From NCBI RefSeq assembly GCF_020715685.1, contig NZ_CP085840.1, positions 3,286,001 to 3,350,000 on the forward strand: a stretch of 64,000 bases of DNA, read 5' to 3'. This DNA is from Dermatobacter hominis (GTDB lineage Bacteria; Actinomycetota; Acidimicrobiia; Acidimicrobiales; Microtrichaceae). Position 1 is the stretch's first letter. The number at the start of each line of letters is the position of its first letter. The notes beneath the pieces were generated by a model. The model was not told where the DNA came from and ran no database searches. It saw only the letters and a list, made by a program, of their open reading frames with translations. Of this stretch, positions 9,685-17,544 are shown piece by piece. Position numbers and translations under genes: made by a program.

Positions 9685-10984
9685 GGACCGCGGCTCCCGC
9701 CCGGGCGCGGAACGCGTCGGCGACGGCATCGCGGACGGCGGCGGCGGACGCGTCCCACGAGTGGGGCCGGTGGGCCCGGGCCCGGGCGACCGCTCGGTCG
9801 TGGTGGGCTGCGTCGTCCAGGTGGCGGGCGATCACCTCGACCCAGGCCCCGACGTCGTCGGGTTCCGCGTACTCGGCCGCGTCGCCGCCCGCTTCGGGCA
9901 GGGCGCCCGCGGTGGAGGCGACGACGGGCGTGCCGAACTGCATCGCCTCGGTGACGGTCATGCCCAACCCCTCGTAGCGTGCCGGTGTCAGCGACAGGAA
10001 GGCGTCGCGGTAGAGCCGCCCCAACCGGACGTCGTCGACCTCCTCCAGCCAGCGGACCCGGGTGCCGAACCCCGGGTGCCGCTCGATCCGCTCGATGAGC
10101 TCGTCGACCTTCCAGCCCCGCTTGCCGACGAGCACGAGGCCCAGGTCGGGATGGCGCTCGGAGAGCACGTCGAAGGCGTCCAGCGCGAGCTCCTGGTTCT
10201 TGCGTGGTTCGATCGTGCCGACCATGAGCAGGTAGCGGCCGATCGGCCCGCCGATCTCGGACGGGCCGTCGTCGGAGGTCCCGGCCCGCTGGACGATGTC
10301 CGAGCCGAGCGGGACGACCCGGGCGTCGAGCTCGCGGTCGATGCCCTTGGCCGCCGCCACCTCGAGCAGGTCCCGTCGGGTGCACTCGGAGATGCAGAGG
10401 AACAGGTCGCTGTGGCGCAGGTGGCCGGTGATGAAGCGGTCGAAGTCCCGCACGAGCACGCCGTCGAACCACTCCGGCCGCAGCACGGGCAGCACGTCGG
10501 CGACGAGCGCGGCGCTGCCGGCGCCGGCGCGGTGCAGCTCCGGGAGGAGCTCGTCCCTGGGGATCGGGTCGTTCCAGGCCGCCTCGAGGTCGAGGAGCAC
10601 CGTCGAGACGTCGGCCGGCGGCCGCACCAGGTCGACGAGCGGCCACTCGGCCCGGCGGTGCGCGGCGTGGCGGGCGCGGACCCGCAGGTCGCGCATCGCG
10701 GGGATCGCGAGCACGCGCCGGACGGCGGTGGCGACCGGGGCCGGGAACCGCCGGGCGATCGCCGTGCTGGCCGGCAGCCGCTCCTGCGGGTGGGCCAGCG
10801 CCTCGGCCTCGCCATCGGTGAGGTCGCGGTACCACTCGGCGGCGGGCGACCAGACCGCCGGTCGGTACGAGATCGGCCCGTCGTCGGGGCCCAGGCGGGC
10901 CATCAGCTCGCGGGCCACCCGCTGGAGGCCGGTCGTGTAGGGGAGCGCGACCGTGTCGGTCACCTCGACGATCGCCTCCAACAT
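9677..10984 (-). CDS. GT4-family glycosyltransferase
   Basis: A 435-residue GT-B enzyme. The C-terminal Rossmann half holds the GT4 blocks GTIEPRKNQELAL, VLVGKRGW, FLSLTPARYEGLGMTVTEAM and GTPVVAST, including the EGLGMTVTEAM nucleotide-sugar binding stretch. The N-terminus (DTVALPYTTGLQRVARELM) fits the acceptor-binding half, with the family's flexible TTG-QR segment. It has no membrane segments, so it acts at the cytoplasmic face. It is the first gene of an operon with GT39- and PIG-V-like transferases, consistent with stepwise assembly of a surface glycan. It is divergent from the MFS gene across about 100 bp, which should hold both promoters. Confidence 0.88.
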   Translation of the reverse strand: MLEAIVEVTDTVALPYTTGLQRVARELMARLGPDDGPISYRPAVWSPAAEWYRDLTDGEAEALAHPQERLPASTAIARRFPAPVATAVRRVLAIPAMRDLRVRARHAAHRRAEWPLVDLVRPPADVSTVLLDLEAAWNDPIPRDELLPELHRAGAGSAALVADVLPVLRPEWFDGVLVRDFDRFITGHLRHSDLFLCISECTRRDLLEVAAAKGIDRELDARVVPLGSDIVQRAGTSDDGPSEIGGPIGRYLLMVGTIEPRKNQELALDAFDVLSERHPDLGLVLVGKRGWKVDELIERIERHPGFGTRVRWLEEVDDVRLGRLYRDAFLSLTPARYEGLGMTVTEAMQFGTPVVASTAGALPEAGGDAAEYAEPDDVGAWVEVIARHLDDAAHHDRAVARARAHRPHSWDASAAAVRDAVADAFRARAGAAVRG

Positions 10985-11086
10985 GGTGGGCGGATCTTAG
11001 TGAGGGTGCGCGGGTGGTCCCCTGACCCCCGTCGGATGCCCGAACGCGCTGGCGGCGGGGCGCCCGACGGGTGGGAGGCTGTCCCG

Positions 11087-12328
11087 ATGCCGTCCTCCGA
11101 GGGCGTCCCCGCCACCGACCACGCCGCCGTCGCGGGGACGGGTCGCGCCCGCTCCGACGACCTGTCAGGTGGGCCGTCGGGCGCGCCGGCGCGAGGGGTC
11201 GCCCGGGCGCTGGTGCCGGTCGGCGGGGCGTTCGCGACGCTCGGCCTGTTCATGGGCGCGTGGACAGTGGCCACGCCCGAGGTCGAGCACGCGCTCGGCG
11301 GCGGGCCCGGGCGCCTCGGCCTCGTCCTCAGCGTGTCGCTCGTCGTGGCGGCCGGGCTGAACACCGTCGGCGGGGCGCTGGCCGAGCACCGGGGCACCAC
11401 GGCCGCGCTGCGGCTGACGTGGACGGGCTGGGCCGTCGCGCTGGCGGTCGGATCGGTCCTGCCGGCGCCGTGGGGCGTGGCGCTCGGGGCGGTGGCCGTG
11501 CTGTCGGTCGGCGGCGCGGTCGACGTCGTCGCCAACGTCGCGGCGACGGCCGGGCTGGCCGACCACCCGGGCCGGCTGGTCCGGCTGCACGCGGTGTACA
11601 ACGTCGGCGGCGCCATGGGCACGGTGCTCGTCGGCGTGCTGCTCGGGGTCACCGGGGCGGTGGGCTGGCGGTGGGCCTGGGCCACGACCGCCCTGCTGGT
11701 GCTCGTCCTCCTCGTCGCGACGAGCGGCATCCACCTGCCCGCCGGCCACGCCGGGCGGAAGGTGCGCCTGTCGGAGGGCCTGCGGACGCTGCGGTCCGAG
11801 CACCTGGTGCCCGTGGCGGTCGCCTTCTCGCTCGCGGCGGTGGTCGAGGGCGGCGTGAACACGTGGGGTGTCCTGCAGCTGCGCGGCCAGCTCGACGCCG
11901 GCCTGCTCGTCGGCGCCGGCGGCGCGTTCCTCGGCTACGTGGTGGCGGTCCTGGCGAGGCTGTCGGTGTCGCGGGTCGAGACCGCGGCCGCGGCCCGCAG
12001 GGCCATCGTCGGCGGCACGGCCCTCGCCGCCGCCGGGCTGCTCGTGCTGGCGACCGTGCCGCAACCGGTCGTCGCGGCCGGCGGTCTCGTCCTCGCCGCG
12101 GGCGGGGTGTCGGTGTGCTGGCCCCTGCTGATGTCCGAGGTCGGCCGTGGTCGGGAGCGCCCCGGCGTCGTCGTCGGCGCCCTCACCACGTTCGGCTACC
12201 TGGGCCAGGTGATCGGACCGGGCCTGGTCGGCGGGGTGGCCGGCGCCCTCGGCGTCGCCGCGGGGCTGGTGCTCCTGGCGGCCTGCGCCGCGACGGTGCC
12301 GGTGCTGCTCCTGGTCGGCCGGCGCTGA
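11087..12328 (+). CDS. MFS transporter
   Basis: A 413-residue major facilitator permease with about twelve hydrophobic segments after a 35-residue polar N-terminus. The ATG at 11087 is preceded by GGGAGG. The first half contains GPGRLGLVLSVSLV and AEHRGTTAALR, resembling the MFS loop 2-3 region. The second half starts at about residue 220 after a short basic loop (AGHAGRKVRLSEGLRTLRSEH). No substrate-specific signature is visible. The frame stays open far upstream, but that stretch is antisense to the GT genes. The gene ends just before a long hairpin at 12370-12404. Confidence 0.88.
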   Translation: MPSSEGVPATDHAAVAGTGRARSDDLSGGPSGAPARGVARALVPVGGAFATLGLFMGAWTVATPEVEHALGGGPGRLGLVLSVSLVVAAGLNTVGGALAEHRGTTAALRLTWTGWAVALAVGSVLPAPWGVALGAVAVLSVGGAVDVVANVAATAGLADHPGRLVRLHAVYNVGGAMGTVLVGVLLGVTGAVGWRWAWATTALLVLVLLVATSGIHLPAGHAGRKVRLSEGLRTLRSEHLVPVAVAFSLAAVVEGGVNTWGVLQLRGQLDAGLLVGAGGAFLGYVVAVLARLSVSRVETAAAARRAIVGGTALAAAGLLVLATVPQPVVAAGGLVLAAGGVSVCWPLLMSEVGRGRERPGVVVGALTTFGYLGQVIGPGLVGGVAGALGVAAGLVLLAACAATVPVLLLVGRR

Positions 12329-12369
12329 GCGGGTCGCTGGTCGCTCTGCGCCCACCGGCCGGTGCGGTC

Positions 12370-12404
12370 CACGACACCGGGGCCCGCAGGCCCCGGGTGT
12401 CGTG
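12370..12404. terminator. GC-rich hairpin between convergent genes
   Basis: The arm CACGACACCGGGGCC (12370-12384), the loop CGCA and the arm GGCCCCGGGTGTCGTG (12389-12404) form a 15-bp stem with one bulged C. It sits between the MFS stop (+) and the thiolase stop (-) and can fold on either transcript. It has no T-tract, as is common for actinobacterial terminators. A smaller GTGGTG/CACCAC hairpin follows at 12413-12428. Confidence 0.65.
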
Positions 12405-12494
12405 CGCCGTGTGTGGTGTTCCCACCACCTCCATCGGCACGACGGCGGTGGAACTGAGGTGTCGGCGCCGCGTCCGCCGGGACGCAGGACCCGA

Positions 12495-13694
12495 TCAGCG
12501 GGTCAGGATCACGCTCGACCCGTGGCCGAACAGGCCCTGGTTGGCCGTGATGCCGACCCGGGGGTCCGACACCTGCCGGCCCTCGGCCTGGCCCCGCAGC
12601 TGCCAGGCGATCTCGCACACCTGGGCGATCGCCTGCGCCGGCACGGCCTCGCCGAAGCAGGCCAGGCCGCCCGACGGGTTGACCGGCAGCCGGCCGTCGA
12701 GCTGGGTGACCCCGTCGCGCAGCAGCTTCTCGGCCTCGCCCGGGCCGCAGAAGCCCAGATCCTCGTACCAGTCGAGCTCGAGGGCGGTCGACAGGTCGTA
12801 CACCTCGGCGACGTCGACGTCGTCGGGCCCGATCCCGGCCTGCTCGTAGGCGGCCACGCCGATCGCCTGCTTGAAGGTGTGGTCGGGGGCCGGCAGCCCG
12901 GCGGCCGAGTCGGTCGCGAAGTCGGGCATCTCGATGATCGTGTTCGGGAACGTCGGCGTCACCGTGCTGATCGCCGCGACGCGCACGGTCGGCTCCGCGC
13001 CGGACAGGTGCTTGCGGGCGTACTCCATCGACGACAGCACGACGGCGGCGCCGCCGTCGGAGGTGGCGCAGATGTCGAGCAGGCGCAGGGGGCTCGCGAC
13101 CGTCGGCGACGCGGCCACGTCCTCGGCGGTGACCTCCTTGCGGTAGCGGGCGTAGGGGTTGCCCAGGCCGTTGCGGGCGTTCTTGATCTTCACCTGGGCG
13201 AAGTCGTCGGTCGTCGCCCCGTAGAGGTCCATCCGCCGGCGGGCGTAGAGCGCGAAGTACGTCGGGTTGGTCGCGCCCATCAGGTGGAAGCGCAGCCAGT
13301 CCGGGTCGTCGCCGCGCTCGCCCTTGTTCGGCTTGAGGAAGCCCTTGGGGGTGGTGTCTGCGCCGACGACGAGGGCGACGTCGCAGAGTCCGGCGAGGAT
13401 GCGCTGGCGCGCCGCCTCGAGCGCCATCGTCCCCGAGGCGCAGGCGCCGTAGGCGCTGGTGACGGGGATGCCCGTCCAGCCGAGGGCCTTGGCGAACGTC
13501 GCCCCGGCCACGTAGCCGGGGTAGCCGTTGCGCATGGTGTCGGCGCCGGCCACGAAGCCGATGTCGCGCCAGTCCACCGCCGCGTCGGCGAGCGCGTCGC
13601 GCGCAGCCGCCACGCCGTACTCCACGAAGTTGCGACCCCACTTGCCCCAGGGGTGCATCCCCACGCCCAGGACGGCGACCTGCTCGACGCTCAC
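12495..13694 (-). CDS. Lipid-transfer-protein thiolase (SCP2-thiolase family)
   Basis: A 399-residue thiolase-fold enzyme of the non-specific lipid-transfer group (Ltp3/Ltp4-like). The thiolase nucleophile region YGACASGT puts the cysteine at about residue 85. Downstream are DICATSDGGAAVVLS, EVYDLSTALELDWYE and the C-terminal blocks NPSGGLACFGEAVPAQA and ITANQGLFGHGSS. Such proteins pair with a DUF35 partner and act as thiolases or retro-aldolases on sterol side-chain CoA esters. The start is GTG at 13694, overlapping the stop of the DUF35-like gene by 4 bp; the longer frame to 13742 would overlap that gene further. An operator-like palindrome lies upstream of the operon. Confidence 0.88.
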   Translation of the reverse strand: MSVEQVAVLGVGMHPWGKWGRNFVEYGVAAARDALADAAVDWRDIGFVAGADTMRNGYPGYVAGATFAKALGWTGIPVTSAYGACASGTMALEAARQRILAGLCDVALVVGADTTPKGFLKPNKGERGDDPDWLRFHLMGATNPTYFALYARRRMDLYGATTDDFAQVKIKNARNGLGNPYARYRKEVTAEDVAASPTVASPLRLLDICATSDGGAAVVLSSMEYARKHLSGAEPTVRVAAISTVTPTFPNTIIEMPDFATDSAAGLPAPDHTFKQAIGVAAYEQAGIGPDDVDVAEVYDLSTALELDWYEDLGFCGPGEAEKLLRDGVTQLDGRLPVNPSGGLACFGEAVPAQAIAQVCEIAWQLRGQAEGRQVSDPRVGITANQGLFGHGSSVILTR

Positions 13695-14182
13695 GGCCGA
13701 CCTCCCTCGTTCGCGGCGGTGTCCGCCGGCTGCCACTTCCACACGACGTACTCGACGGTGTCGCCCTCGGCGCCGTCGGGATCGGGCTCCGAGTAGAGGG
13801 TGTCGAGCACGAGCTCCATGTCCATGCCCACCTGGAGGTCGTCGACGGTGACGCCGGCGATGACCTGGCCCATGACGACCATCTTCTCCGCCTCGAGCTC
13901 GACGGCCGCGATCGCGAACGGCTCGTGCGGGTCCGAGACCGGCACGTAGGGCTCTGGCGGTCGGTAGCCGGCGTTCGTGTACGACCAGAGCTTCCCGGTG
14001 CGGGACAGCTCGACGTCGACGAGCTCGGCGTCCGCGGCGCCCGGCGCCCGGGACATGACGCGCTCCGGCGGGAAGAAGTAGGTGCCCGTGATCGAGTCAC
14101 GGGTGCCGATCAGCGAGGGGGCGGTGCCGTCCTCGGGCATCGTGAACCACCCCTCGATCGCCGGCACGCGCCTGGTGCTCAC
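13691..14182 (-). CDS. DUF35/OB-fold acyl-CoA-associated protein
   Basis: A 163-residue protein starting at GTG 14182, with GGAGG six bases upstream. TYFFPPERVM and the C-terminal OB-fold-like strand pattern (GKLWSYTNAGYRPPEPY, FAIAAVELEAEKMVVMGQVI, DLQVGMDMELVL) match the DUF35 partners of lipid-transfer thiolases. The usual N-terminal rubredoxin-like zinc ribbon is missing: the position after FFPPERV reads MSRAPGA, with no CxxC pairs. The protein is expected to form a complex with the following thiolase, with which it overlaps by 4 bp (GTGA), as in Ltp2-ChsH2. The operator-like site at 14222-14239 is 40 bp upstream of the start. Confidence 0.82.
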   Translation of the reverse strand: MSTRRVPAIEGWFTMPEDGTAPSLIGTRDSITGTYFFPPERVMSRAPGAADAELVDVELSRTGKLWSYTNAGYRPPEPYVPVSDPHEPFAIAAVELEAEKMVVMGQVIAGVTVDDLQVGMDMELVLDTLYSEPDPDGAEGDTVEYVVWKWQPADTAANEGGRP

Positions 14183-14221
14183 TCGAGCCTCCGTCCCCCC
14201 GGCGGACCGGGGCCTCGTTCG

Positions 14222-14239
14222 GATCTGACGGGTCGTCAG
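14222..14239. promoter_or_regulatory. TetR-type operator, copy 1 (thiolase/DUF35 operon)
   Basis: GATCTGACG, GGT, CGTCAG: the inner arms CTGACG/CGTCAG are exact inverted repeats spaced by 3 bp. The 19-base string GGATCTGACGGGTCGTCAG (14221-14239) recurs exactly at 31192-31210. The site lies 40 bp upstream of the DUF35-like gene and overlaps the end of the double TetR gene. The role as an operator is inferred from the recurrence. Confidence 0.65.
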
Positions 14240-15552
14240 AGTAGCGCCTGGGCGGGGAGCAGCCGCAGGGCCAGGTCGACCGTCTCCTCGGCGCGGCGAG
14301 GGCGCGGGACGGCGTGGCCGAGCACGAAGTCGACGAGCGTCGCGGTCAGGTCGGGCGTGCCGGGCTCGGTCGTCTCGGTGCCGAGCAGCTCGGCGACGAC
14401 GAACGTGAGCCGGATGCCGATCGGCACGAGCACGCGGATGTCGTCGTCGTCGAGGTCGAAGTCGCGGGCCGCCCGGATGCCGAGGCGCTCGGTGAGGAGC
14501 GCCCGGGCCGGGTGGGGGTCGTCGGCCGCGGCACGGGCGAGGGCGAGCAGCCCCTCCCGGAGGGCGTCCATCGGCCGATCCGGTCCGGCGGCGTCGATCG
14601 CGCCCTCGATGGCCGGGAGGTGGGCGCCGAACGTGGCGGCGCACACCTTCCGCACGTTGCCGAAGAGGTTGATCACGGTCTGGGTCGAGACGCCGGCCGC
14701 CTCCGCCACCTCGGTGGCGCTGACCGAGTCCCAGCCGCCCTCGAACATGCCGGTGGTGGCGTCGACGACCCGCTGGCGGGACTCCTGGCGCCGGCGGGCA
14801 CCGGAGCGGGCCTGGGGGGAGACGTCGGCCTCGGGCACGAACTCGGCGGCGAGCACGATCCGCGGCGGCCGGAGCTCGGTGTGGGTGACCGCGCCGGCCA
14901 ACGTGGCGGCGGTGTCGGCGAACAGCTGGTCGTCGACGGCGGACGGGTCGACGGCATGGGAGACGAGCAGGCCGATCAGCAGGGCGTGGACCGCCACCGA
15001 GAGGCGCCGGGGATCGAACGGTTCGAGCACCCGGATGTCGCTCGACTCGAGCAGCCGCTGCCACCCGTCGGTCGCCGCGTCGATCTGGACCCGGAAGACC
15101 GACCGCAGGACGTCGCCCACGACGGTGATCTCGTCGGTGAGCTCGTCGGACGGGTGGACGAGCGGTACCCCGTTGTGGGCGAACAGGTGCATCTGGCCAC
15201 GGAGCTCCGCGGCCATTCCGGGGTCGCGGCTCATGAGCTGCCAGGTGTCGAGCAGCGTCATCGTGATCGCGTCGGCGAGGTCCGCGTGCTCGAGCGCGTC
15301 GAGCAGCTCCTCCACGACCTCGTCGTTGAGCGGCCGCTCGTGGATGTAGGAGCGGACGATGGCGTCGGCGAACTGCTCGGCGCTGCGGAAGTGGTGGAAG
15401 AAGGACCCGGTCGTGACGCCGGCCCGCTCGGCGGTGGCGGCGGTGGTCACGCCGGCGTAGAGCTTCTCCAGCGGGAGCGCGTCGGCGAGCTCCAGCCCGG
15501 CCCGGATGAGGTCCTCCCTCGTGGACGACGGTGCGCCCGGTGGCGATCCCAC
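14236..15552 (-). CDS. Double-headed TetR-family regulator
   Basis: A 438-residue protein, about twice the normal TetR length, made of two complete TetR units. Unit 1 has its helix-turn-helix in TTAATAERAGVTTGSFFHHF (about residues 35-55). Unit 2 begins near residue 225 with SRQRVVDATTGMF, and its helix-turn-helix is SATEVAEAAGVSTQTVINLF. Both are followed by long helical ligand-binding regions. The start is GTG at 15552; a TATGCT -10-like box at 15561-15566 (minus strand) makes a near-leaderless transcript plausible. The gene sits next to genes for lipid/steroid CoA-ester metabolism and to several palindromes, so it is the best local candidate for the regulator of those genes. Confidence 0.88.
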   Translation of the reverse strand: MGSPPGAPSSTREDLIRAGLELADALPLEKLYAGVTTAATAERAGVTTGSFFHHFRSAEQFADAIVRSYIHERPLNDEVVEELLDALEHADLADAITMTLLDTWQLMSRDPGMAAELRGQMHLFAHNGVPLVHPSDELTDEITVVGDVLRSVFRVQIDAATDGWQRLLESSDIRVLEPFDPRRLSVAVHALLIGLLVSHAVDPSAVDDQLFADTAATLAGAVTHTELRPPRIVLAAEFVPEADVSPQARSGARRRQESRQRVVDATTGMFEGGWDSVSATEVAEAAGVSTQTVINLFGNVRKVCAATFGAHLPAIEGAIDAAGPDRPMDALREGLLALARAAADDPHPARALLTERLGIRAARDFDLDDDDIRVLVPIGIRLTFVVAELLGTETTEPGTPDLTATLVDFVLGHAVPRPRRAEETVDLALRLLPAQALL

Positions 15553-15603
15553 GACGCCCGAGCATAGTGGCCGCGATGGTCGACCAGAGCGGGCACTACG
15601 GAG

Positions 15604-15618
15604 TTGACCGTCCGTCAG
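15604..15618. promoter_or_regulatory. Degenerate TetR-type operator upstream of the TetR gene
   Basis: TTGACC, GTC, CGTCAG: the right arm is identical to the operators at 14222, 23230 and 31193 and the spacer is also 3 bp. The left arm matches at four of six positions. It lies 52 bp upstream of the TetR start, which would fit weak autoregulation. Confidence 0.35.
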
Positions 15619-15664
15619 TGACCTTCCGGTCGGTCAAGTGGGTGGTCCCGCCGTGACAGGCAAG

Positions 15665-15681
15665 GGTGAACCACGTTCACC
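15665..15681. promoter_or_regulatory. Perfect 7-bp inverted repeat, operator-like
   Basis: GGTGAAC, CAC, GTTCACC is a perfect palindrome with a 3-bp spacer in the TetR/phosphodiesterase divergent region. Its sequence differs from the CTGACG-type sites, so it may be bound by another regulator or by the second DNA-binding head of the double TetR protein. Confidence 0.5.
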
Positions 15682-15970
15682 GACAGAAGTTCGGCGAGAG
15701 CCCTTGCGACAGAGGGGACGGTCAGGTAGAAATCCTCCAACGGAGTCGTGGAGGTTGCCCCATCGCCACGACGGGACGGATGGAGTCCGTTCGGCTGGAC
15801 CGGGTCTTCCCGGGCGCTCGGTCGGACGGGGAGGGACTGTCCCCCTTCGGGCGGGCTCTCGGCGCTGACCGGGATCCCGCCCGGAGCCGCGTCCGGGGCC
15901 CGGTCCCGTCGCTCCTCGACCACCCGGCTCGGCGGAGCGGCCGAGCCGAGCACCGGGGTACGTTCGGGTG

Positions 15971-17482
15971 ATGTCGAACCTGGACGCCGCGCTCGCCACC
16001 CTGGTCGATCCGTCGCTGGCCCCGATCGTCGAGATGGCCCTCGTCCGCCGGGACGGCGCGTACGAGGCCCACGCGGTCGACGGCTCGGTCCGCTTCCGCC
16101 GCCACGACCCCGACGGTGGGCCCGACGGTCCGGGCCCCGCCCGGGGCTGGACGTTCACCGTCGAGTCGGTCGACGGTCGCAACCCGCTGGGCGACCAGTC
16201 CCTCGATCGGTTCGCCGGCCTCGACGCCGAGCTCGCCCACCGGTTCCCCGACCGCACCGCCAACGCCTACCCGTTCGCCTACGAGCAGGTCGCCCAGCTG
16301 TTCGACCACCCGAACGCCCCCGACGTGTGCGTCGTGCACACCGCGGCGCACCACTGGGCGGACCAGGGCGGCCACATCGGTGAGCACGGGTCGCTCGGGG
16401 CCGTGCAGTGCCGGGCGCCGTTCCTCATCAGCGGACCGGGCGCCCGCGCCGACGGCGTGGTCGGCGGCGTCGCCGCGCAGATGGTCGACATCGCCCCGAC
16501 CGTGCTCGCCCTGCTCGGTCGCGATCCGTCGGTGCTCGAGGGCGCCGACGGCCGGCCCATCGAGGGGGTGCTCGACCGTGCGGCGATCGACGCGGGGGAG
16601 GGCCCCGAGCACGTGGTCGGGTTCCTGCTCGACGGCTGCAACCCGAACGTCCTCCTCGACGCGGTGGCGGCCGGCGACGCCCCGAACATCGCCGGCCTGC
16701 TGGCCCGGGGCACGGCGCTGCGCGACGGGATCGTGTCGTCGCTGCCGACCGTCACGTTGCCGAACCACACGACGGTCATCACCGGACGGCACCCCGGGCA
16801 CCACGGGATCCTGCACAACGCGTGGTGGGACCGGTCTCGGCGCGAGCAGGTCATCACGAACTCGCCCGAGACCTGGGCCACTGCCATGGACGCGCTCCTG
16901 CCGGGCACCGACAGCATCCACCTCGCGGTGCAGCGCACCGAACCCGGCGCGTTCACGGCGTCGGTCAACGAGCCGGCCGACCACGGCGCGAGCTTCTCGA
17001 CGTTCGACCTCATGCGCCGGGGCGTTCGCATGGTCGACTTCCCCCGGACCGCCGACGGGCTGCCGCACAGCTCCGAGATGTTCGTGCGGCCGGTGAAGGA
17101 CTACGCGCTCTTCACGCAGGTCGACCACCACGGCACCGAGCAGGCGGTCGGGATCATCTCCGGGTCGTACCTCGGGACGGAGTACCCGATGCCGCGGTTC
17201 CTCTGGGTGAACTACGCGCTGACCGACTCGGCGTTCCACGAGGGCGGGCCGCACTCCGAGATCGCCCGGGCCTCGATCCGCGACACCGACGGCCGGATCG
17301 GCGAGGTCCTCGCCGCCCTCGAGCGCCGCGGCGTCCGGGAGCGCACCACCGTGTTCCTCTGCGCGGACCACGGGATGGAGGAGAGCGACCCGGCGGTGGG
17401 CGGCGACTGGTCGCCCGCCCTGGCCGCCGCCGGCCTCGACGTCCGCGACGAGGCGTTCGGCTTCCTCTACATCGATCCCTGA
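15971..17482 (+). CDS. Alkaline-phosphatase-superfamily phosphodiesterase, permuted motif order
   Basis: A 503-residue protein. The C-terminal 290 residues look like a nucleotide pyrophosphatase/phosphodiesterase core. They contain the metal Asp in LLDG (D221), PTVTLPNHT with the nucleophilic Thr at about 262, TDSAFHEGGPHS, and ADHGMEES close to the C-terminus. The protein stops about 40 residues after that motif, so the last metal histidine block is missing there. A matching block, GGHIGEHGSLGAVQCRAPFLISGPG followed by MVDIAPTVLALLG, occurs at residues 133-183 instead, which suggests a circularly permuted domain. ATG 15971 or the adjacent GTG 15968 is the start. There is no signal peptide. 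The substrate is unknown, probably a phosphodiester or pyrophosphate. Confidence 0.8.
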   Translation: MSNLDAALATLVDPSLAPIVEMALVRRDGAYEAHAVDGSVRFRRHDPDGGPDGPGPARGWTFTVESVDGRNPLGDQSLDRFAGLDAELAHRFPDRTANAYPFAYEQVAQLFDHPNAPDVCVVHTAAHHWADQGGHIGEHGSLGAVQCRAPFLISGPGARADGVVGGVAAQMVDIAPTVLALLGRDPSVLEGADGRPIEGVLDRAAIDAGEGPEHVVGFLLDGCNPNVLLDAVAAGDAPNIAGLLARGTALRDGIVSSLPTVTLPNHTTVITGRHPGHHGILHNAWWDRSRREQVITNSPETWATAMDALLPGTDSIHLAVQRTEPGAFTASVNEPADHGASFSTFDLMRRGVRMVDFPRTADGLPHSSEMFVRPVKDYALFTQVDHHGTEQAVGIISGSYLGTEYPMPRFLWVNYALTDSAFHEGGPHSEIARASIRDTDGRIGEVLAALERRGVRERTTVFLCADHGMEESDPAVGGDWSPALAAAGLDVRDEAFGFLYIDP

Positions 17483-17516
17483 ACCCCATCGATCCTGAAC
17501 TTCATCGATCCCTGAC
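17471..17516 (+). repeat. Three imperfect copies of ATCGATCCCTGAAC
   Basis: Copies are at 17471-17484, 17488-17500 (one C missing) and 17504-17516 (one A missing), spaced 16-17 bp. The first contains the stop codon of the preceding gene. It probably arose by local slippage or duplication, and no function is evident. Confidence 0.6.
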
Positions 17517-17544
17517 CCGCTGCGGCCATCGAAGGAGCGCCCAC

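Larger units (their letters stand above)
15553..15970. other. 418-bp divergent intergenic region
   Basis: This lies between the double TetR gene (-) and the phosphodiesterase-like gene (+). The half nearest TetR has two inverted-repeat sites, listed separately, and a cluster of TGACC/GGTCA half-sites at 15619-15636. The half nearest the + gene (15690-15960) shows no hairpin or small ORF that I would defend. Confidence 0.6.
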
